DNA of 64,000 bases from Sporosarcina sp. GTDB lineage: Bacteria > Bacillota > Bacilli > Bacillales_A > Planococcaceae. Below the pieces are notes generated by a model, which was given only the letters and a program-made list of their open reading frames with translations, was not told where the DNA came from and made no database searches. Below, piece by piece: positions 61,192 through 64,000 of the stretch. Location of the stretch: positions 45,086 through 109,085 of the forward strand of contig JARIDO010000028.1 in NCBI GenBank assembly GCA_029263895.1. The letters run 5' to 3'. The translations under genes were made by a program, and so were the position numbers. The first letter of the stretch is position 1. Each line of letters begins with the position of its first letter.

Positions 61192-61407
61192 TTAATCTTC
61201 TAACGTTACGACAACATCTTCCTCGTTCACAAAGTCTCCTACATTCACATGAATAGTTGCAACCTTGCCGTCTTTTTCTGACTCAATGGGAATTTCCATT
61301 TTCATTGATTCTAAAACGATAACAACTTGGCCATTTGTAATTTCTTCCCCATCAGATACATTCACTGTAAAAACTGTACCCGCCATCGTTGATTTCACTT
61401 GTGTCAT
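61192..61407 (-). CDS. Biotin/lipoyl attachment protein (BCCP-like, YngHB type)
   Basis: The 71-residue single biotinyl domain has the attachment motif VLESMKMEIPI, with the biotinylated Lys between two Met. It lacks the long linker of AccB, as in small BCCPs such as YngHB. It sits four bases after the biotin carboxylase stop and before the carboxyltransferase gene. Confidence 0.94.
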   Translation of the reverse strand: MTQVKSTMAGTVFTVNVSDGEEITNGQVVIVLESMKMEIPIESEKDGKVATIHVNVGDFVNEEDVVVTLED

Positions 61408-61411
61408 TTCT

Positions 61412-62764
61412 TTACACTCCCTTTTTGTTTTTTAACCATTGAGGTAATACAGTCGTCGTATAAGCACCCTCAAGGAACTCCTCAGTCTTTAAGAAATCCT
61501 TAAAGAGCGACAGATTCGATTTTAACCCCTCAATATGCACACTTGAAATGAAGGCGCCAGACCTCTCGATTGCTTGTTTTCGTGAAGAAGCATGTACGAT
61601 TATTTTTGCAATTAAAGGATCATAAAAAGGTGTTATTTTATCACCTTCTTCAAAGCCTGTATCAATTCGAATATCAGATGTGTCGCCCCAATCAAGCTTC
61701 GTCAATGTTCCTGGAGAAGGCATGAATGTCAATGGATCTTCCGCATAAATTCGATATTCAATTGCGTGACCATCCATCTTAATAGACGCTTGTTCTTTTA
61801 CCGGTAGCTCTTTACCTTCAGCTATTCGAATTTGCCATTCCACTAAATCAAAGCCAGTAATCGCTTCCGTTACTGGATGTTCAACTTGTAACCGTGTATT
61901 CATCTCTAAAAAATAGATTGTATTATTTTCATCTACAATAAATTCAACAGTCCCTGCATTCTCATACGAAACTGCACGAGCAGCATTTACCGCAGCTTCA
62001 TATAGTTTTTCTCTTGCATCAGCTGGTAAATATGGTGATGGTGATTCTTCAATCACTTTCTGATTGCGTCTTTGCACCGAGCAGTTACGTTCAAATAGAT
62101 GGACGACATTACCTAACCGATCTCCAAAAATTTGAACTTCAATATGACGCGCATTTGAAATATACTTTTCTAAAAAAACGACATCGTCACCAAAGTAAGC
62201 TTTCGCTCTCTTTTTAACAGATTCAAAATGTTGACTGAGCGCTTGCTCAGTCTCACAACGCACCATGCCAATGCCACCTCCACCGGCGGAAGCTTTCAAC
62301 ATAATCGGAAAACCAATTCGGTAGGCTGCTTCAAGAGCTTCTTCAATTGTTGCAACACCCATTTCAGTCCCAGGAACGACGGGCACCCCTGCCCTTTTCA
62401 TCGTTTTTCTAGAACCAATTTTGTCGCCCATTTTTTCGATTGTGTCAGCTTTAGGCCCAATAAAACGAAGTCCGGATTGCTGTACTTTTCGAGCAAAATC
62501 AGCATTTTCAGATAACAAACCGTAACCTGGATGAATCGCATCTGCTCCTGTTTGTATAGCAATAGCAATAATTTCATCAGCTTTAAGATACGATTGCTGC
62601 ACTGGCGGAGGACCAATTCGAAACGATTCATCCGCTAGTTTCACAAACGGCATTTCAATATCTGCATCTGAATACACAGCTACAGTTGAAATACCAAGAC
62701 GCTTACACGTCTTGATAATTCTAAGAGCGATTTCCCCACGATTCGCTATAACGATTTTATTCAT
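61412..62764 (-). CDS. Biotin carboxylase
   Basis: The 450-residue ATP-grasp enzyme carboxylates biotin on its carrier. IVIANRGEIALRIIKTCK, HPGYGLLSENADFA, KASAGGGGIGM, RNCSVQRRNQKVIEESPSP and FLEMNTRLQVEHPVTE are the ordered signatures. ATG 62762-62764 follows GGGGG. It is probably the acyl-CoA carboxylase paralogue (YngH/AccC2 type), not the fatty acid AccC, because of its operon partners. Confidence 0.93.
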   Translation of the reverse strand: MNKIVIANRGEIALRIIKTCKRLGISTVAVYSDADIEMPFVKLADESFRIGPPPVQQSYLKADEIIAIAIQTGADAIHPGYGLLSENADFARKVQQSGLRFIGPKADTIEKMGDKIGSRKTMKRAGVPVVPGTEMGVATIEEALEAAYRIGFPIMLKASAGGGGIGMVRCETEQALSQHFESVKKRAKAYFGDDVVFLEKYISNARHIEVQIFGDRLGNVVHLFERNCSVQRRNQKVIEESPSPYLPADAREKLYEAAVNAARAVSYENAGTVEFIVDENNTIYFLEMNTRLQVEHPVTEAITGFDLVEWQIRIAEGKELPVKEQASIKMDGHAIEYRIYAEDPLTFMPSPGTLTKLDWGDTSDIRIDTGFEEGDKITPFYDPLIAKIIVHASSRKQAIERSGAFISSVHIEGLKSNLSLFKDFLKTEEFLEGAYTTTVLPQWLKNKKGV

Positions 62765-62858
62765 TTCAAACCCCCATTTGTTTGACGTGAACTTTCCCTT
62801 CCCTTTTCAGTCTATACGAAAAATGTAACCGTTTTCAACCTTTGTTTTAAAAACATCT

Positions 62859-63620
62859 TTATTTCTTTTTAAATAGGAATCTTTCAACTGCATCATGATG
62901 TGCTTCCTGCTCCCAAAGACGCGCACATTGTTTCGCTTCTTCCAACATTCTTTCTCTCATGAAATCCGCAGTCCATTTTCGAATCGCTATGTTCTTGTAT
63001 GCTCTATGAACAGATGGATGGATATTTTTCATTTTATGTAAAAATGCTTCTAGACCTTGTTGTGCAGTTCCATCATATAATTCAGTCGCCCATTCTGCTG
63101 TTTTTAAATCCTCGGCACTATGCACATCGGCTTCACTTAAAAGACGTAGTACTCGGTCATTTTTCCCGTCTTTTTCAAATAATAATGTTGCTCCTCCCCA
63201 ACCAGTTGTAATCGCTAGCGTCCCCTGAATGAATCCAGCCTTGGTATTCGTTGACATCAGTCTGTAATCACAGGCAGTTGCAATTTCACAGCCACCACCA
63301 ACTGCTATACCATTCACTAATGCAATCGTCGGCATAGGTAATGTTGCGACTCTATAAAGTAATGACGTCATCTTCGTCAGCATCGGTTGTGCTTGTTCAG
63401 CGGTTTTCATATCATGAAATTCTGCAATGTCCCCGCCAGCACAAAATGCTTTTTCCCCTCGTCCTGTAATAACAACGAATGAAATATCCTCTTCTGTTTC
63501 GATTCGATTTAAAAATTCTTCCAATCCATTCATCACAGCCGTATTGATGGCATTCATTCTCTCTGGTCGATCAATTATAAATGTTGCGATTCCATCATTA
63601 ATATTAATATGGTAAGACAT
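62859..63620 (-). CDS. Enoyl-CoA hydratase/isomerase family protein
   Basis: The 253-residue crotonase-fold protein begins MSYHININDGIATFIIDRPE and has KAFCAGGDIAEFHDM (oxyanion hole) and VGGGCEIATACDYRLMS. I chose ATG 63618-63620, which follows GAGGAGGGGG; the frame continues 43 codons upstream over the rpmF terminator. With the downstream carboxylase set it suggests branched-chain acyl-CoA breakdown (as in the yng operon). The substrate is not certain; related 3-hydroxyisobutyryl-CoA hydrolases are possible. Confidence 0.88.
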   Translation of the reverse strand: MSYHININDGIATFIIDRPERMNAINTAVMNGLEEFLNRIETEEDISFVVITGRGEKAFCAGGDIAEFHDMKTAEQAQPMLTKMTSLLYRVATLPMPTIALVNGIAVGGGCEIATACDYRLMSTNTKAGFIQGTLAITTGWGGATLLFEKDGKNDRVLRLLSEADVHSAEDLKTAEWATELYDGTAQQGLEAFLHKMKNIHPSVHRAYKNIAIRKWTADFMRERMLEEAKQCARLWEQEAHHDAVERFLFKKK

Positions 63621-63691
63621 ATTTCCCCCTCCTCTAGTATCGCTTATACTCCTTGTCCTTAGGACTAGTATAAAACTATTTTTATGTATAG

Positions 63692-63729
63692 AAAAGACCA
63701 CTGTGAGCCATGGTCTCACAGTGGTCTTT
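63692..63729 (-). terminator. rpmF terminator
   Basis: AAAGACCACTGTGAG and CTCACAGTGGTCTTT pair perfectly around seven bases and are followed by TTCTATAC on the minus strand; the gene stop is 60 bases upstream. Confidence 0.85.
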
Positions 63730-63789
63730 GATGGGCAATTCAAATGCATAAATGCATGCCTCTTGAATACCCAATGAATAGGGAATCTA

Positions 63790-63963
63790 TTATTCGCCTA
63801 CTACTTCTTTTCCTTTGTAATGTCCGCATGATTTACAAATGCGGTGGGCCAATTTGATTTCGCCACAGTTAGTACAAGTAGTCATTCCCGGTACTTGCAA
63901 TTTATAATGCGTACGGCGCTTGTTTTTCACTGTTTTGGATGTTCTTCTTTTTGGTACAGCCAT
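63790..63963 (-). CDS. rpmF: 50S ribosomal protein L32
   Basis: The 57-residue protein begins [20 protein letters not shown] and contains a four-Cys zinc ribbon ([15 protein letters not shown]), so it is the zinc-binding form of L32. ATG 63961-63963 has AGGAGGTG six bases upstream; a GTG three codons earlier falls inside that site. Confidence 0.97.
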   Translation of the reverse strand: MAVPKRRTSKTVKNKRRTHYKLQVPGMTTCTNCGEIKLAHRICKSCGHYKGKEVVGE

Positions 63964-63986
63964 CTGGGGCACCTCCTTACGATCGC

Positions 63987-64000
63987 CTATTCGTCCTTGG
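63987..64000 (-). CDS. Possible last codons of a YceD/DUF177 gene
   Basis: Upstream of rpmF the minus strand reads AAG GAC GAA TAG up to the window edge. rpmF is nearly always preceded by yceD, whose products often end in charged residues. Only three codons are visible, so this is position-based. Confidence 0.25.

Noticed and set aside
63621..63749. Upstream extension of the enoyl-CoA hydratase
   Set aside because: It crosses the rpmF terminator and the GAGGAGGGGG ribosome binding site and has no crotonase homology.

Overview
The window is low-GC Firmicutes chromosome from an endospore former, most likely a member of the Planococcaceae (Sporosarcina/Lysinibacillus-like). Gene order closely follows the Bacillus subtilis ylo, pyr, ylm, spoIIG and dcw regions. 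Sporulation genes (spoVM, spoIIGA, sigE, sigG, spoVD) are present. The dcw cluster lacks murE, murG and murB, which I associate with L-Lys-peptidoglycan Planococcaceae; this assignment is an inference. No rRNA, tRNA, CRISPR array, prophage or intact insertion sequence was seen. Almost all genes are on the minus strand; only rpmB, rqcH and an MMPL-type transporter are on the plus strand.

Layout. (1) 1-13188: start of yloU (cut by the window edge), rpmB (+), then a tightly coupled minus-strand operon gmk-rpoZ-coaBC-priA-def-fmt-rsmB-prpC-prkC-rsgA-rpe-thiN-spoVM. It covers nucleotide and CoA supply, replication restart, formyl-Met handling, rRNA methylation, PASTA-kinase signalling and ribosome assembly. 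(2) 13341-18862: two plus-strand units, rqcH (ribosome quality control) and a large MMPL-family membrane protein with a heptad-repeat ectodomain. (3) 18956-30709: the complete pyrimidine operon pyrR-pyrP-pyrB-pyrC-carA-carB-pyrK-pyrD-pyrF-pyrE, with a strong promoter and two PyrR-type attenuators. (4) 30690-38443: rluD, lspA, ileS with an Ile T-box, then divIVA, ylmH, ylmG, sepF, ylmE, ylmC. (5) 38519-40952: sigG, sigE, spoIIGA. (6) 41180-55936: dcw cell-division and wall cluster from mraZ to ftsZ. (7) 56495-59485: bshC, a DUF3397 membrane protein and a PanE-like reductase. (8) 59599-63963: a biotin-dependent acyl-CoA carboxylase set with an enoyl-CoA hydratase, and rpmF at the edge.

The most interesting signals are these. 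CarA has Gly in place of the catalytic Cys of its glutaminase domain, so the enzyme may depend on free ammonia. An unlabelled spoVM gene starts with TTG and carries a basic C-terminal extension. Two essential-type dcw genes (rsmH and spoVD) have no ATG/GTG/TTG at their expected start; each has a rare codon (ATA, CTG) behind a ribosome binding site. A 33-codon ORF fits exactly between sbp and ftsA, with four-base overlaps on both sides. A FadR-like operator lies upstream of the MMPL gene. A roughly 290 bp intergenic block has inverted-repeat ends and a GC-rich core. I see no wholly novel multi-gene system; the novelty is in these departures within conserved operons.
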